Positions 32,827 through 42,796 of a stretch of 64,000 nt of DNA are shown one piece after another. Origin of the DNA: a virus; the IMG/VR virus record IMGVR_UViG_3300037296_000220, positions 38,535-102,534 of that record, one strand, 5' to 3'. Numbering within the stretch: position 1 is the stretch's first letter; the number at the start of each line of letters is the position of its first letter. Made by a program: the position numbers and the translations under genes. A model generated the notes under the pieces. The model saw only the letters and a list, made by a program, of their open reading frames with translations. It ran no database searches and was not told the origin of the DNA.

Positions 32827-35800
32827 TTAGCTCACCTTTACCCATACTCGAATAGTTCTGTTTCGGGGCCTCGTTTCGGACCCACCCTCGTAGGCTGTGT
32901 AGGCAGTGCCACCACTAGGGGATCTGTTTTCTAGGGCCCCCGGGCTGCTCCCTCCATTTGCAGTTCTCAGAGAGTGACGGTGACTTCTCAATTCATCACC
33001 TTGAATCCCTGCTCCAAAACTCGATGCTCCACTACCAGGTGTGCGGAAAAAGATGCCCTCATTATCAAAGATGGCTGACCAGCTACCTCCAAACAGTGAT
33101 GCGGGAGTCGAGCGCCCCGGGAATTGGATATAGGTCATGCCCACCGGGATAATCTCTCGGCCGGCAACTCTCGGCATGTTGATGAACTCATTGGCGCCAC
33201 CAAACCGAGTGCCGTTTGATTCCGTAAAGGCGATACCCAGATAGTTGCTGAAATCACTAGGTTCGATTGAGCCCGATAGGTAGATCGATGAAGACCAACC
33301 AAAGAAGTCCCAATGAGAGTGACTGTATGTCCCTAAAATTAAAGAGCTGCGGGTTGCCTGAAAGATGTACCCGCTCTGACTAGCTATTAACTGACCAATC
33401 AGTCCATAGCAACCAATCATGACGACTGTGGCATCTTGGGAGTAAATTGCTCTCAACCTTTCCAGTCTGATATGGCAATCGACCAAAAACAGGGTGTCAT
33501 TATTGTTCGAGCTAGACAGATCCAGTGTACTCTCCCCTCCCGACAGAGAAGACCTGATACCAACCAATTCACAACCTGACGCATAAAGCGTGTCGCCTGT
33601 AGAAGCTGTGGAGACGTTGTACCCAACGCTCAAACTGGCTATGTTCAACTTGGCACCAAAGGCACTTATCACACTGTAGGCCGGGTTGTTCGACTTGATC
33701 GTGCAGACAAAGCGTGGCGATGAGGCTCCGTTGCGTATCGTCATTGCTGGAGCGTTGTCGTTATCATTGCTGATGTTGACGCTGCCCTGTAGCGTAATTC
33801 TGGAGTAGTCACCACTGAGCGTCACCGGGTCCAGCTGGGTGAAGTTCATTGCGATTATGTTGACTTCCGCCCCTTGACTCAAAATCAGAGACTGAGCGTA
33901 ATCCAGAGCTTCCATCAATTCGCTGAAATCACCAGTGGGAGTCCCATCACTTAAAGGGTTTTGCAAAGTGAATGAGTAATAGCGACTACCTGTAGCCCTA
34001 CTGGTGCCACTGATGTTCACATCGACAAAGTTACCTTCTTGTACCTCGAACCCTTTCAGCTCGAAAATGTCATCCCCTGGAATCACCCTGAAAGACTTGG
34101 TGGCGTTACCAATGTGCAAGCCTGGCTTGGTGCCATCAAAGCCCATGTACCAGCCATTGGTGACACTGTTCAGCGTCGTCTTCCCTGCCCCAATACCACC
34201 TTTGGTGATTACGGTGCTGGCCTCCAACTTGTCCTTGGTTAGGTCAGCGGTAGTACGCCAGGCACTGAACTTGTAAATGCGAAGCTCAAAGGTGTCCGGG
34301 TGTATCCAGATGCTGCCGTCTTCGGGGTTAAAAGGTGCTGCAGTCTGGCGATAGATGCTGTTTTTGGTGGCGCCGGCGGCTACGGTGTTGAGCTTCAGTG
34401 TCAGAGCATTGATGCCTGGGAAGTCGTCGGCTAGCATGACAAAGGGTCTGGCCATTTGCTGCGACAGAACATCGTGAGGCGGGGTCTCGTTGTAGTAGTG
34501 GTAGACGCGCTGCTGCTGGAGGGTCTGTCCAGCACGCTGACGGAACTCTCTGATGTTTTGAACCATTTGGCCATCTGACACTCGATAGATGCCAGCTAGC
34601 CCAGTATCCCCACCGTCATACCCTTCAGGGTGAACTACCCCAATCATCAAGTACCAATCACCATTAGTGGGCAAGTCTCCCGACCAGAAATAGGGGTTTG
34701 AATCGACTGAACCGCCCAGGCTTTCAGTGTATGAGGTGCCGCAACCAATATAGGATGAGCCGTCATAGTCGAACCTCTTCATGTAGACGCCGTGTATGTA
34801 AGTTTTGGCCGGGTCTACCGTAAAAGCATCCGTATTCCAGCCGCCGTCGGCGTCGTCGGCGCTGTTGGGGTAGCACTCCCAGAGGGTGTCTACGGTCTCG
34901 AAAGGTCCAAGGCCGACTGCGATACGGTTCTCTGTTGCATTCCCATTGCGGTTAAACCCTGGCTGGGTGCCGGTTGAGCCAACCACCCACGCATTAGGGT
35001 TCAGCAGGTTCCCGGAGCCACCGATTTTACTCCATGAGTAAGCCGCCGGGTTGGTCGATTCGGTAGATGAAGCCTTATTGTAGGCCAAGCCGATATACTT
35101 GCGGGCGCCCGGGTCTCCGTTGGTGAAGTTTAGTGTACCTGTTGGGCTGTCCGCATAGGCCAACCAGGTGTATAAACTTTCACCATTTGGGCCTACAGAC
35201 CCTTGAATACCCTGCGGCCCTTGAGATCCAGTTGGGCCTTGTGGCCCAGTATCCCCGGTCGCACCCTTTATTAAAGACCATGAGTAGTCAGCCGGGTTCG
35301 TAGACTCAGTTGATGAGGTTTTATTGTAAGCCAAGCCAATATAGGTGCGCGTACCTGGCGCCCCATTGGTGAATGATGATGTCCCAGTGCTGTTGTTGGC
35401 GTAAGCGACCCAGGTGTAGAGAGATTGCCCGGTTGAACCTGTTGGCCCCTGAACACCCTGCGGGCCTTGAACGCCCTGTTGCCCTGTTGCCCCTTGAGGA
35501 CCATCTTTGGCCAACGGAGCCCAGCCGGTAGACTTGTAGACCCGGGATTGCTTGAGTGTGGTGTCGTAGTAGAACCAGTTTACCTGGGGTGACGCTGGGG
35601 CTGTCGCCAACTCGCCCTGCCAGACCAAGGCGTGCTCGTTCAGGATTGCGTCATCAGCAGGCTTGTCCGACAAGTTGCTCCAGCCGGTAGATCCCGCACC
35701 GATCGTCAACTTCCCGCTCAGCTCGATGTTGCGCAGCTTCAGGGTGTTGTTTTCATAGTAGAGGTCGGCATTGTCAGTATCCGGGTTCACGATCTCGAAC

Positions 35801-36951
35801 CGATCGGCAATCATCGAGAAGGTGCCGGTCGTGCCGTCGTTCTGCTGAACAATACCAGTCACGCGCCCGTTCACGTCCAGGGTCACGCTGTTGATAGCGT
35901 TGATCTTGGTGCCCTGCTGATCAACGGTGGAACTCAGTGAGTTGACGGTGGTGATCAATCCAACGTTCGACCCGCCGTCACCGGCAACTGTCAAGGTTAG
36001 GGTGTCAACCTGGGAGACCAAACCTGTTGAGGTTCCATCCCCATTCAGTATGAGATTAACATTGCTGACTGCTGTATTGGTCCCAATTAGAGACTGGCTT
36101 TGCGAGCTGACGCTGCCCAATAGTTGGGTTGTTAAATCTGAAAGCGTCTGATTGTCATTCGACAGAGTTGTTATGGACTGTTGAATGTTCGCAATGGAAC
36201 CATTTGTGGACGCTTCAAAGGTGTCGATGCGCGAGGTTAGCTGACTATCGGCAGTTTCCAGGGCAATCACTTTCTGACTGTAGGCGTTAGAAAGAGCGCT
36301 CAAGTCATTAGTGATGACCGTGACGGAGTCGTTCAGCGCCGTCTGATCTAGCTCATATCCCCCACCGACATTCAGAAAAGCGTCAACCTGGCTCTGTACA
36401 GCACTGGCTGCGTTACTGGCTGCTGTGGCGGCATCGTTGGCGGCCGTGACCGCATCCGAAATAGTGGGCAACTGACCAAAATCATCCTCAAGCTGAGTCA
36501 GCTCAGCCCGGAACCCGTCGACGATGTCCTGTAAGGCCGAAGGTGAAGTGTACAGTTCGACAACCCCGAACCGGTCGGTCATGGGGTACTTGCCGTCGCT
36601 GTTTGGTCCACCGTCAGGCGTCCCGTTCAACCAGTCGCGAAACTCATTCAGACTGGTTTGGCGACCCACCAGAAACTCTTCGATCTTTTCGACCACCGAT
36701 ACCGTAATCGACTCAGGCTGTGGCGAGCGAATGATGAAGTAGTCCAGGGTTGCGTCCGCATCCGTCCAGGCTGTGTGCAGTAGGATGGTGCTTGCATCAA
36801 CAACGTTGTCCAGGTGAAACAGCTTCAAAGAGCCGGCTTCTACCGCAACCAGGTCGCCCGGGTGTGCATTAGTGACGAAGTCAGCCCCAGTCGCTGTCGC
36901 GTACTGTTGACCCTGAACAAAAGACAACTGACCAAACTGATACCAACTCAT
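32827..36951 (-). CDS. Tail fibre with collagen-like repeats and collar-type tip
   Basis: The 1374-residue fibre starts with a virion-binding segment (MSWYQFGQLSFVQG). A coiled-coil/beta region and two collagen-like Gly-x-y blocks (coded near 35410-35510 and 35180-35270) alternate with a duplicated 60-residue unit (SLYTWVAYA / SLYTWLAYA). A beta-helix-like region follows. The C-terminal tip has PVGMTYIQFPG, GIFFRTPG and SHRHS, typical of tail-collar/fibre tips. It should bind the host surface. The composite late promoter at 36979-37005 lies 28 bases upstream. Confidence 0.87.
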   Translation of the reverse strand: MSWYQFGQLSFVQGQQYATATGADFVTNAHPGDLVAVEAGSLKLFHLDNVVDASTILLHTAWTDADATLDYFIIRSPQPESITVSVVEKIEEFLVGRQTSLNEFRDWLNGTPDGGPNSDGKYPMTDRFGVVELYTSPSALQDIVDGFRAELTQLEDDFGQLPTISDAVTAANDAATAASNAASAVQSQVDAFLNVGGGYELDQTALNDSVTVITNDLSALSNAYSQKVIALETADSQLTSRIDTFEASTNGSIANIQQSITTLSNDNQTLSDLTTQLLGSVSSQSQSLIGTNTAVSNVNLILNGDGTSTGLVSQVDTLTLTVAGDGGSNVGLITTVNSLSSTVDQQGTKINAINSVTLDVNGRVTGIVQQNDGTTGTFSMIADRFEIVNPDTDNADLYYENNTLKLRNIELSGKLTIGAGSTGWSNLSDKPADDAILNEHALVWQGELATAPASPQVNWFYYDTTLKQSRVYKSTGWAPLAKDGPQGATGQQGVQGPQGVQGPTGSTGQSLYTWVAYANNSTGTSSFTNGAPGTRTYIGLAYNKTSSTESTNPADYSWSLIKGATGDTGPQGPTGSQGPQGIQGSVGPNGESLYTWLAYADSPTGTLNFTNGDPGARKYIGLAYNKASSTESTNPAAYSWSKIGGSGNLLNPNAWVVGSTGTQPGFNRNGNATENRIAVGLGPFETVDTLWECYPNSADDADGGWNTDAFTVDPAKTYIHGVYMKRFDYDGSSYIGCGTSYTESLGGSVDSNPYFWSGDLPTNGDWYLMIGVVHPEGYDGGDTGLAGIYRVSDGQMVQNIREFRQRAGQTLQQQRVYHYYNETPPHDVLSQQMARPFVMLADDFPGINALTLKLNTVAAGATKNSIYRQTAAPFNPEDGSIWIHPDTFELRIYKFSAWRTTADLTKDKLEASTVITKGGIGAGKTTLNSVTNGWYMGFDGTKPGLHIGNATKSFRVIPGDDIFELKGFEVQEGNFVDVNISGTSRATGSRYYSFTLQNPLSDGTPTGDFSELMEALDYAQSLILSQGAEVNIIAMNFTQLDPVTLSGDYSRITLQGSVNISNDNDNAPAMTIRNGASSPRFVCTIKSNNPAYSVISAFGAKLNIASLSVGYNVSTASTGDTLYASGCELVGIRSSLSGGESTLDLSSSNNNDTLFLVDCHIRLERLRAIYSQDATVVMIGCYGLIGQLIASQSGYIFQATRSSLILGTYSHSHWDFFGWSSSIYLSGSIEPSDFSNYLGIAFTESNGTRFGGANEFINMPRVAGREIIPVGMTYIQFPGRSTPASLFGGSWSAIFDNEGIFFRTPGSGASSFGAGIQGDELRSHRHSLRTANGGSSPGALENRSPSGGTAYTAYEGGSETRPRNRTIRVWVKVS

Positions 36952-36978
36952 GAACTGCTCCCGATTCTGATGGCGCCG

Positions 36979-37005
36979 ATTATACCAAACTTAGTTGTTT
37001 GTGTG
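36979..37005 (-). promoter_or_regulatory. Composite late promoter with leader element, copy 8
   Basis: Read leftward: CACACAAACAACTAAG, TTTGG, TATAAT (36979-36984) and CGG. The element begins directly after the stop codon of the tip-protein gene and precedes the tail-fibre gene. Confidence 0.72.
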
Positions 37006-40000
37006 TTATCTCATCGCGGCAATACCCATGATCGTCATGGGGGAATTGTCCAATACAAACTGTGGAGAAGCGCCCAAATCATCTAGCAACATTCGGAACT
37101 GATACTGGGTGTACCCAGAGCTTAATGACATACCAAAACTGAAATTGTGAACGAAATCGGAGGGCTTGTAGGTGTAGATCGTCCCGCCGCCGGCTTGGTA
37201 TTGGTAGTCGTCAGAATACCACTCTCGGGTGTTCACCGTCGACCATCCGCTCCAAGAAACGCCATTATTGCGTCGCCACTGCAGCCTTGCTCTAAACCAG
37301 CCTCCAGCAGTCATGTTAACCATGACGATGACACCGCTCTCGTTAGTCGCGGACCCCGTTTCAAAGGTGATAACTGCTGTATTTGTTCCGATTGTGGACG
37401 TTTTTTCAAACTGCGAAATTGACCCGCTTTCAATTTTGTCTACCGTGATGGCGCCCGTCTCTACCGAATCAGCCTTGACCGCCCCAACAGTTAAAGCGTT
37501 AGCCGTAATGTTGCCCCGGGCTGTCAGGTTGTTGATCTCGACTGAACCCGTCGCAGCGTCTAGTTTGAAGCCAGCGACACCAGAGTCAAAGTTCATGCTG
37601 CGCACTTCGGACTGGATGACCGCGTTGATCATTCGAACCTCACCCGACTCAGTGTCCACGCCAAATACCGGGACAGTTGCGCCCTGGGCTGAGGTGCCAT
37701 CCTTGGAGACCAGAAAGCTATCGGCTGCGATGATGAACTGGCTGGTCACTTCGTCATACTCGTTCAGTTCGGACATCAGCCCAAAGCCGCTGAACACGCC
37801 ATTGTTGTTGATGCTGACGAAGTGCTGTGCTTTAACGCCGTCCACCACTTCACTGATGGTGTTCAGACTGGTTGTATTTTGACCACTGGTTGTCTCAAGG
37901 GTGGTGACGCGCCCCGCAATTGAAGTTTGATCATCGGCCAAGGTCAGGATTTGATCGGTTGCGGTGGCGATGTTCCCATCAATTTCGCTTCTCTGGTCGG
38001 CCACGGTGTTTATTGTGAAGTCACGCAGCACCTGCTCGTCTACCAGGGAGTCGGCCACCGTAGTGCTCAGTTCATTGATCGACTGCGCCAGGGTGGTGTT
38101 GCCCACATCGCTCAGCAAGGAGCCAGACAGCATCGAGTGCGTGATGCCCACAGGGAACAATGACTCAAAGTCTGCTGCGCCGGCTGTCTGGAAGGTGATC
38201 TTCACCAGGTCGGACGCGACATCGGGCTGGAGTCGGTTCAGCTCGCGTATCCACAACGAGTAGTTAGTCTCCGCCACCAGGCCAGCAATGAATGCCCGGG
38301 TCGACGCCAGAGTTGATTTAAGCTGCACAGAGGGGTCTGTGAACTCCGTTGCAAGGCCAGGGGCCATCCATATCTCAAACACGCCCTGACCGCCCCGTGC
38401 GACGATTGATCCCTCTTCCCGCTTGGTTGGCTTCCACACCAGGTCAACGCTGTTGTCACGCGGTGTGGCAACTACGTCAATGGGTGCTGTGGGCGCCACT
38501 GGCTTCACACCGGCCACAATGTGCTGATACAGGGTCGCTTCACCCAGAGACGGACGACGCTCATAGGCATCGATCGGCAGAATCTTCACCTTAACCAGAT
38601 CGCTCGGCTGCACTTCCATCGAGTAGGACTTGGGGTGCTGCCCCATGTAGGCGAAGCCTTCGTCGTTCACGTTCACCCAGACTTCGGACGACTTGTAGCC
38701 CGGGTCGACCACTTCCCAACTGAACGACAAAATGGTGACGACGGCATCCGCGACTGACTGAGGTGCTTCGGTAAAGCCGTTCCAGCCCACGTTCACAATG
38801 CGGCTGGGGGTCGGTGAGTAGTCCTGAATGTCAGTGATCAGGGTTGCGTCAAAGACCGTCTCGTCGTACTCCAGGGCCGTCACGGTGCGGAAGTGATCGT
38901 TCTTGATACCGATGTCACGGATGACGAACGGTTTGGCTTCACGCCCCTGCTTACCCGCAATCCAGGGTGTGTATTCATCGGGCACACGGCTGAACGGCTG
39001 AGTTAGGGTCAGAGTGTCGGTCATGCCGGGAGCGTTGGCGATCGCCCGGGTCTCGACCACGTCGGTGTCGAACAGGTCCAGCAGGTCCCCTATCAGGACG
39101 CCAGAGGCATCACGCAGCACAACCCCCTGCCCTGTCCCGTCTGACCAGGTTTGCTCCACTTCATAGTCGGTGCCGTTGGCCTGGCTCACCGCGCGCTGTA
39201 TCTGCTCGTAGGTGGCTACGCTGAAAGCGCCCAGGTAGACGATGTCACCATTGACCCCTGTCACCTCAAAGGTTTGCAGGTAGTCAGAGGAAAACTTGAC
39301 CAGCACGCTGTCGATGGCTTCACTGATCTCAATCTCTTTGTCGAGCACCAGGGTATTTGCGTCACTACCTTCCGCTGACAGGCCGCCCTGAGACCACTGT
39401 GGCATGTCGTGCTGAATCAGTATCTTGTCGCCTACCTGACAGGCCAGAGCCTCTACAGAGGTCTCGAACGTGACCGTCTGGCTGAGCTTGTTCATGTTCA
39501 GCGCCAGGGTGCCCGCCTTCACGGCCTGGTCGCGGTTGTCTACGCCGCGCAGCTTCAGCTCAGTCGAGCGCACCTTCAGGCGAGACTTGTCGATGGTGGG
39601 GTCGTTGAAAACCTTGTCGCGCAGGGTGACCATGGCTTCCTTGTTGAAGTTGTCCTTGTCGTAATAGACCACCTTCACTTCGTTGGAGCGATCGGAGACC
39701 GTTGTCCAGTTGGTACCCAGGCTGCCCGAGACAATGCTGGCCACGTTGAACATCATGGAAGCCGGCTTACTGCTCTCAATCGACACAGAGATCGTTGTGC
39801 CCGTGTAGAGCTGTATTGCTTGCCCAGTCTGAAAGACAGCTTTAACAGCGTCCCAGGCGTTCTTACGCCCGTCTATGACCCCGTTGAACTTCAAAGCATT
39901 GTCGTCGCAGAACTGAGCCCACTTCAGAAAAGCGGATAGGTGCATCTTGGAATCAGGTCTGCCCGGGCCGTAGCGATCATTGGTCAGTATGTCATACGCA

Positions 40001-41436
40001 ATCCAGGCCGGGTTCTGACTCCATTGCCGGGACCAGTCTTTTGTTTCAGGGTCGTAGACGCGCACACGGATGCCGCGCACCTGAGCCAGCACCTTCGGCA
40101 TCCGGTTAATGACTTCACCCATGCGAATCTTGATGCCGGTCAGAGCGGTCAGCTTGTAGCGCACCTTGCTGTTCAGAATCTCAACAACGCCGCCCAACAC
40201 CAGGTCGTCGCTGTAGTCGTAGTCTTCCAGGCGCGGAGCCGTCGTCGACATGCGGAACTCATAGCCCAACAGCGGGTCAAAGTTCATCGAGGAAAAGGCG
40301 CTGTAACGCAGGGTCTCGCGCTTTTTGCCCTTGTAGCGGATGGTGGATACGCCTGCTGCCGCCAGGTCTGCCTGAGCTTTTGTCAGTGCTTCCTGAGCAA
40401 ATACGGCCTCGTTGCTGTCTACGCCATAGTAGGAACTCATGACATCGTAGTGCTGCTGTGCCTCCTGCACCTGTTCAGCCAGTTCAGCCTGACTGTTGCC
40501 ATCCATCGGCAGCTCTAACCAGGTAGTCGCGCCGGTTTCGCGGTACTGGAACTTGACATCGACGTAGGTGGTCTTTTTGTCGTTGTCGTCGTCATAGGCG
40601 ATCAGACCCTGGGAGAAAGTCAGATCAAAGCGAATCTGATCCATGCCGGGCGGTGACGTGTGTATCAGGGTGTCAGTGTCGTTATGGGCAAATGTGACGG
40701 ACTTGGCGATCGACTGATAAATCTGGTTGAACCAGGGGATGATCGGCTGATCCGCGGTGCCCGCACGATGCTCTATCTCAATGCCGGAGATTTCCGAAGC
40801 GTCGCTCTCATCGATGGTCACTTTCTCGACACCATCGATCTCACCCTCACCCAGGGCCAGCAGCATGAACAAGTCCTGCTTGGTCGGGGTCACGTTGACC
40901 GTGTGTACATCCACCAGGTTGCCGCCGGTCCAGTGCCGGCCATAGATCAGGGGGATGGGCGAACCCTCTTTGGAGTTGTTCTGAGGGCCGTTGACGCCGT
41001 AAGTGTTGGGTGTTTCACCATCTTCGTCGACGATGGGCGGCCAGATGCTGTTGGTCAGCAGGTTGCCGCCGACAGACAAAATGGTGGCCACAGCCCACAG
41101 AGCGGGGTTGGTTGCGACAATGGCAAAGGCGGCAATGGCAAAGCCGGCCTGCAACACGGTGCGGAACTTGCCCCGGTCTTCCTCGTTTTTGCCGCCGGCT
41201 GCGACGATCGGTGTGTAACAGACGTAATCACCGGGGGCGGGAATCGTCGTCGCACACTGCTCGTCTGGGATATGTTCGCCATTCAGGAAGACGGCGTGAT
41301 ACTCAGCAATGTCACCACCGAGCAGTTCCAGCAGAGTCTTGGCCTCAAAGTCGAGTTGATACCGCACATGGCCATCATTGGAGAAGTCCAGCGGGTTGGT
41401 AACGATGATCAGTTCAATCTTGGCGTTTGTATTCAT
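37006..41436 (-). CDS. Tail tip attachment protein (lambda gpJ-like), with gpI-like N-terminus
   Basis: At 1476 residues this is the central tip protein. Residues 1-80 resemble the tail-assembly (gpI, beta-grasp) domain. A membrane-like Ala-rich stretch (about 95-125) and the GSPIPLIYGRHWTGGN motif typical of gpJ follow. Long middle FN3-like domains are next, and a C-terminal part has DUF1983-type TARGNITANALTVGAV repeats. The extreme C-terminus likely determines receptor specificity. It is adjacent to gpK- and gpL-like genes, in the lambda order. Confidence 0.9.
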   Translation of the reverse strand: MNTNAKIELIIVTNPLDFSNDGHVRYQLDFEAKTLLELLGGDIAEYHAVFLNGEHIPDEQCATTIPAPGDYVCYTPIVAAGGKNEEDRGKFRTVLQAGFAIAAFAIVATNPALWAVATILSVGGNLLTNSIWPPIVDEDGETPNTYGVNGPQNNSKEGSPIPLIYGRHWTGGNLVDVHTVNVTPTKQDLFMLLALGEGEIDGVEKVTIDESDASEISGIEIEHRAGTADQPIIPWFNQIYQSIAKSVTFAHNDTDTLIHTSPPGMDQIRFDLTFSQGLIAYDDDNDKKTTYVDVKFQYRETGATTWLELPMDGNSQAELAEQVQEAQQHYDVMSSYYGVDSNEAVFAQEALTKAQADLAAAGVSTIRYKGKKRETLRYSAFSSMNFDPLLGYEFRMSTTAPRLEDYDYSDDLVLGGVVEILNSKVRYKLTALTGIKIRMGEVINRMPKVLAQVRGIRVRVYDPETKDWSRQWSQNPAWIAYDILTNDRYGPGRPDSKMHLSAFLKWAQFCDDNALKFNGVIDGRKNAWDAVKAVFQTGQAIQLYTGTTISVSIESSKPASMMFNVASIVSGSLGTNWTTVSDRSNEVKVVYYDKDNFNKEAMVTLRDKVFNDPTIDKSRLKVRSTELKLRGVDNRDQAVKAGTLALNMNKLSQTVTFETSVEALACQVGDKILIQHDMPQWSQGGLSAEGSDANTLVLDKEIEISEAIDSVLVKFSSDYLQTFEVTGVNGDIVYLGAFSVATYEQIQRAVSQANGTDYEVEQTWSDGTGQGVVLRDASGVLIGDLLDLFDTDVVETRAIANAPGMTDTLTLTQPFSRVPDEYTPWIAGKQGREAKPFVIRDIGIKNDHFRTVTALEYDETVFDATLITDIQDYSPTPSRIVNVGWNGFTEAPQSVADAVVTILSFSWEVVDPGYKSSEVWVNVNDEGFAYMGQHPKSYSMEVQPSDLVKVKILPIDAYERRPSLGEATLYQHIVAGVKPVAPTAPIDVVATPRDNSVDLVWKPTKREEGSIVARGGQGVFEIWMAPGLATEFTDPSVQLKSTLASTRAFIAGLVAETNYSLWIRELNRLQPDVASDLVKITFQTAGAADFESLFPVGITHSMLSGSLLSDVGNTTLAQSINELSTTVADSLVDEQVLRDFTINTVADQRSEIDGNIATATDQILTLADDQTSIAGRVTTLETTSGQNTTSLNTISEVVDGVKAQHFVSINNNGVFSGFGLMSELNEYDEVTSQFIIAADSFLVSKDGTSAQGATVPVFGVDTESGEVRMINAVIQSEVRSMNFDSGVAGFKLDAATGSVEINNLTARGNITANALTVGAVKADSVETGAITVDKIESGSISQFEKTSTIGTNTAVITFETGSATNESGVIVMVNMTAGGWFRARLQWRRNNGVSWSGWSTVNTREWYSDDYQYQAGGGTIYTYKPSDFVHNFSFGMSLSSGYTQYQFRMLLDDLGASPQFVLDNSPMTIMGIAAMR

Positions 41437-41797
41437 AAAACCCTACTGTGCGATGCTTCCAGCGGCCCAGGTCGTCCAAGATGACGCCCCCTGAAGCCTC
41501 CCAGGTATGAAGAAAATCGGTGCCGTTCAGGCAGAACCCGACGTGACTGGCAACCCCGGCGATCTTCAGCAGCACAACGCTGCCCAAGCGCGGCTCGGGT
41601 ATGGACTGCCAGCGGCCCAAGCTCAAATTCATCATGGTTGAGATAATCTTGGCGTTCTCAGACCAGGGCTCACTCTGGATCTCGATGCCCAGGCGACGGT
41701 GCATTTCCATCACCAAGCCGTAACAATCCAGGCTATCGCTACCTGGCCGTGCCCCGTAACGAAACGGGGTGCCGATCAGGTCTTCAAACTCAACCAC
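41414..41797 (-). CDS. NlpC/P60 tail peptidase (lambda gpK-like)
   Basis: The 127-residue product contains the NlpC/P60 Cys (SLDCYGLV) and His (ASHVGFCL), and lies between gpL- and gpJ-like genes, as gpK does in lambda. The peptidase may open peptidoglycan during entry or process tip proteins. I place the start at a GTG at 41797, overlapping the end of the gpL-like gene by eight bases. A longer reading frame from 41881 would run inside that gene. Confidence 0.82.
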   Translation of the reverse strand: MVEFEDLIGTPFRYGARPGSDSLDCYGLVMEMHRRLGIEIQSEPWSENAKIISTMMNLSLGRWQSIPEPRLGSVVLLKIAGVASHVGFCLNGTDFLHTWEASGGVILDDLGRWKHRTVGFYEYKRQD

Positions 41798-42416
41798 GGA
41801 CGATGATGCCTGGCATGCCGCCGTAGTTGCCCTCGTTGTCGTGTGCTCGGCATCCATTGGCGCCGGCCAGCGACAGGTCACAGGTGGGCATGGCCCCGCT
41901 GTAGCCGCAGTTTTGTGACTTGTAGATGAAGGAGCAGACGTTCTTCAGGGCGACCCGGGCAGGCACGTTTTGGTTTAGTGGGTTGTCAACGCCCAGCTCC
42001 CAGGTGACGACATAGTCTTTCACCGATGAATTGGTGATGGCGAAGTCATCCGACAGCTCCACTTCGCTGGTCAGAGCGTCTTTGTCCGGGCCTGTGACCA
42101 CCAGAACTTTGACGTTCGAGCCCGTGCCACCCTTGTAGGTCTGCAGGTAGCTCTGCACCATCTGCAACTGGTCCTGGATCGAAATGTTCACGCTCGGCGT
42201 CGAGTCGGACCTTTTGTCGATCTGGATCTCGAACGGCAATGCCTGGTAGGCCTCGCCATCAATGGTCACGTCTTCATCGTTCTGCACAAACCGCAGGGTG
42301 TCGATGAACGACTGGGTCGCTTCATCCCAGACCTCGATCTGCAAGGCAAACAAGAACGGCTGATCTGAGTGCAGCTTGTTCTTTTCGATAACGGTCAATA
42401 GGCTGAGATTATTCAT
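41790..42416 (-). CDS. Minor tail protein L-like (possible Fe-S cluster)
   Basis: The 208-residue protein ends with four Cys residues in the gpL pattern (VCSFIYK, NCGYSG, PTCDLS, NGCRAH). In lambda gpL these coordinate an iron-sulfur cluster at the tail tip. Gene order L-K-J matches lambda. The start ATG is directly preceded by the leader element, whose AAGTG serves as a ribosome site. Confidence 0.85.
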   Translation of the reverse strand: MNNLSLLTVIEKNKLHSDQPFLFALQIEVWDEATQSFIDTLRFVQNDEDVTIDGEAYQALPFEIQIDKRSDSTPSVNISIQDQLQMVQSYLQTYKGGTGSNVKVLVVTGPDKDALTSEVELSDDFAITNSSVKDYVVTWELGVDNPLNQNVPARVALKNVCSFIYKSQNCGYSGAMPTCDLSLAGANGCRAHDNEGNYGGMPGIIVRG

Positions 42417-42426
42417 AATTCACACT

Positions 42427-42440
42427 TAGTAGTTTGTGTG
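42427..42440 (-). promoter_or_regulatory. Repeated leader element, copy 9
   Basis: Read leftward this is CACACAAACTACTA, followed by AGTGTGAATT and the ATG of the gpL-like gene. It begins three bases after the stop codon of the gpM-like gene. Confidence 0.7.
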
Positions 42441-42442
42441 TA

Positions 42443-42796
42443 TTAGACCTCTTCGAGGCCCCATTGGTCAAGGTTGTATTTGTGTTGGCCACCTACACCG
42501 ATGTAGATCCAGTCGGGCGGTGCCGTAAATCGAACCTTCATCAGAACACCGGTCGTTGGGTGGGTGTAGTCAAAAATAGTATGAGTGCCGTGTTCATCCC
42601 AGAAGGCCTCCAGCTCCAACCATTCAGCCTGGGTGAGTTCGGTAAACCCCGTCATCAGCTTGCGGCGGGGTTTACGGGTATGGCGGCGACGGGTATGTGC
42701 ATACCCGCCCTCCATATCCCCGCGGACGGTGTTGTCGACCGAACCCGCCTTGAACTTAGCGCTATCCTGTCGGTTTTGCAGTGGCATGACGGCCAT
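42443..42796 (-). CDS. Minor tail protein M-like
   Basis: The 117-residue protein occupies the gpM position between the tape measure and the gpL-like gene. It shows the family pattern of an FTELTQAEWLELEAFW helix followed by a beta region (GVLMKVRFTAPPDW). It is a tail-tip component in lambda-like phages. Its ATG overlaps the tape measure stop (TAATG). Confidence 0.75.
   Translation of the reverse strand: MAVMPLQNRQDSAKFKAGSVDNTVRGDMEGGYAHTRRRHTRKPRRKLMTGFTELTQAEWLELEAFWDEHGTHTIFDYTHPTTGVLMKVRFTAPPDWIYIGVGGQHKYNLDQWGLEEV

Noticed and set aside
41414-41881. Longer NlpC/P60 protein starting at 41881
   Set aside because: The extra N-terminus is the out-of-frame translation of the gpL-like Cys region; start near 41797 fits the domain boundary.
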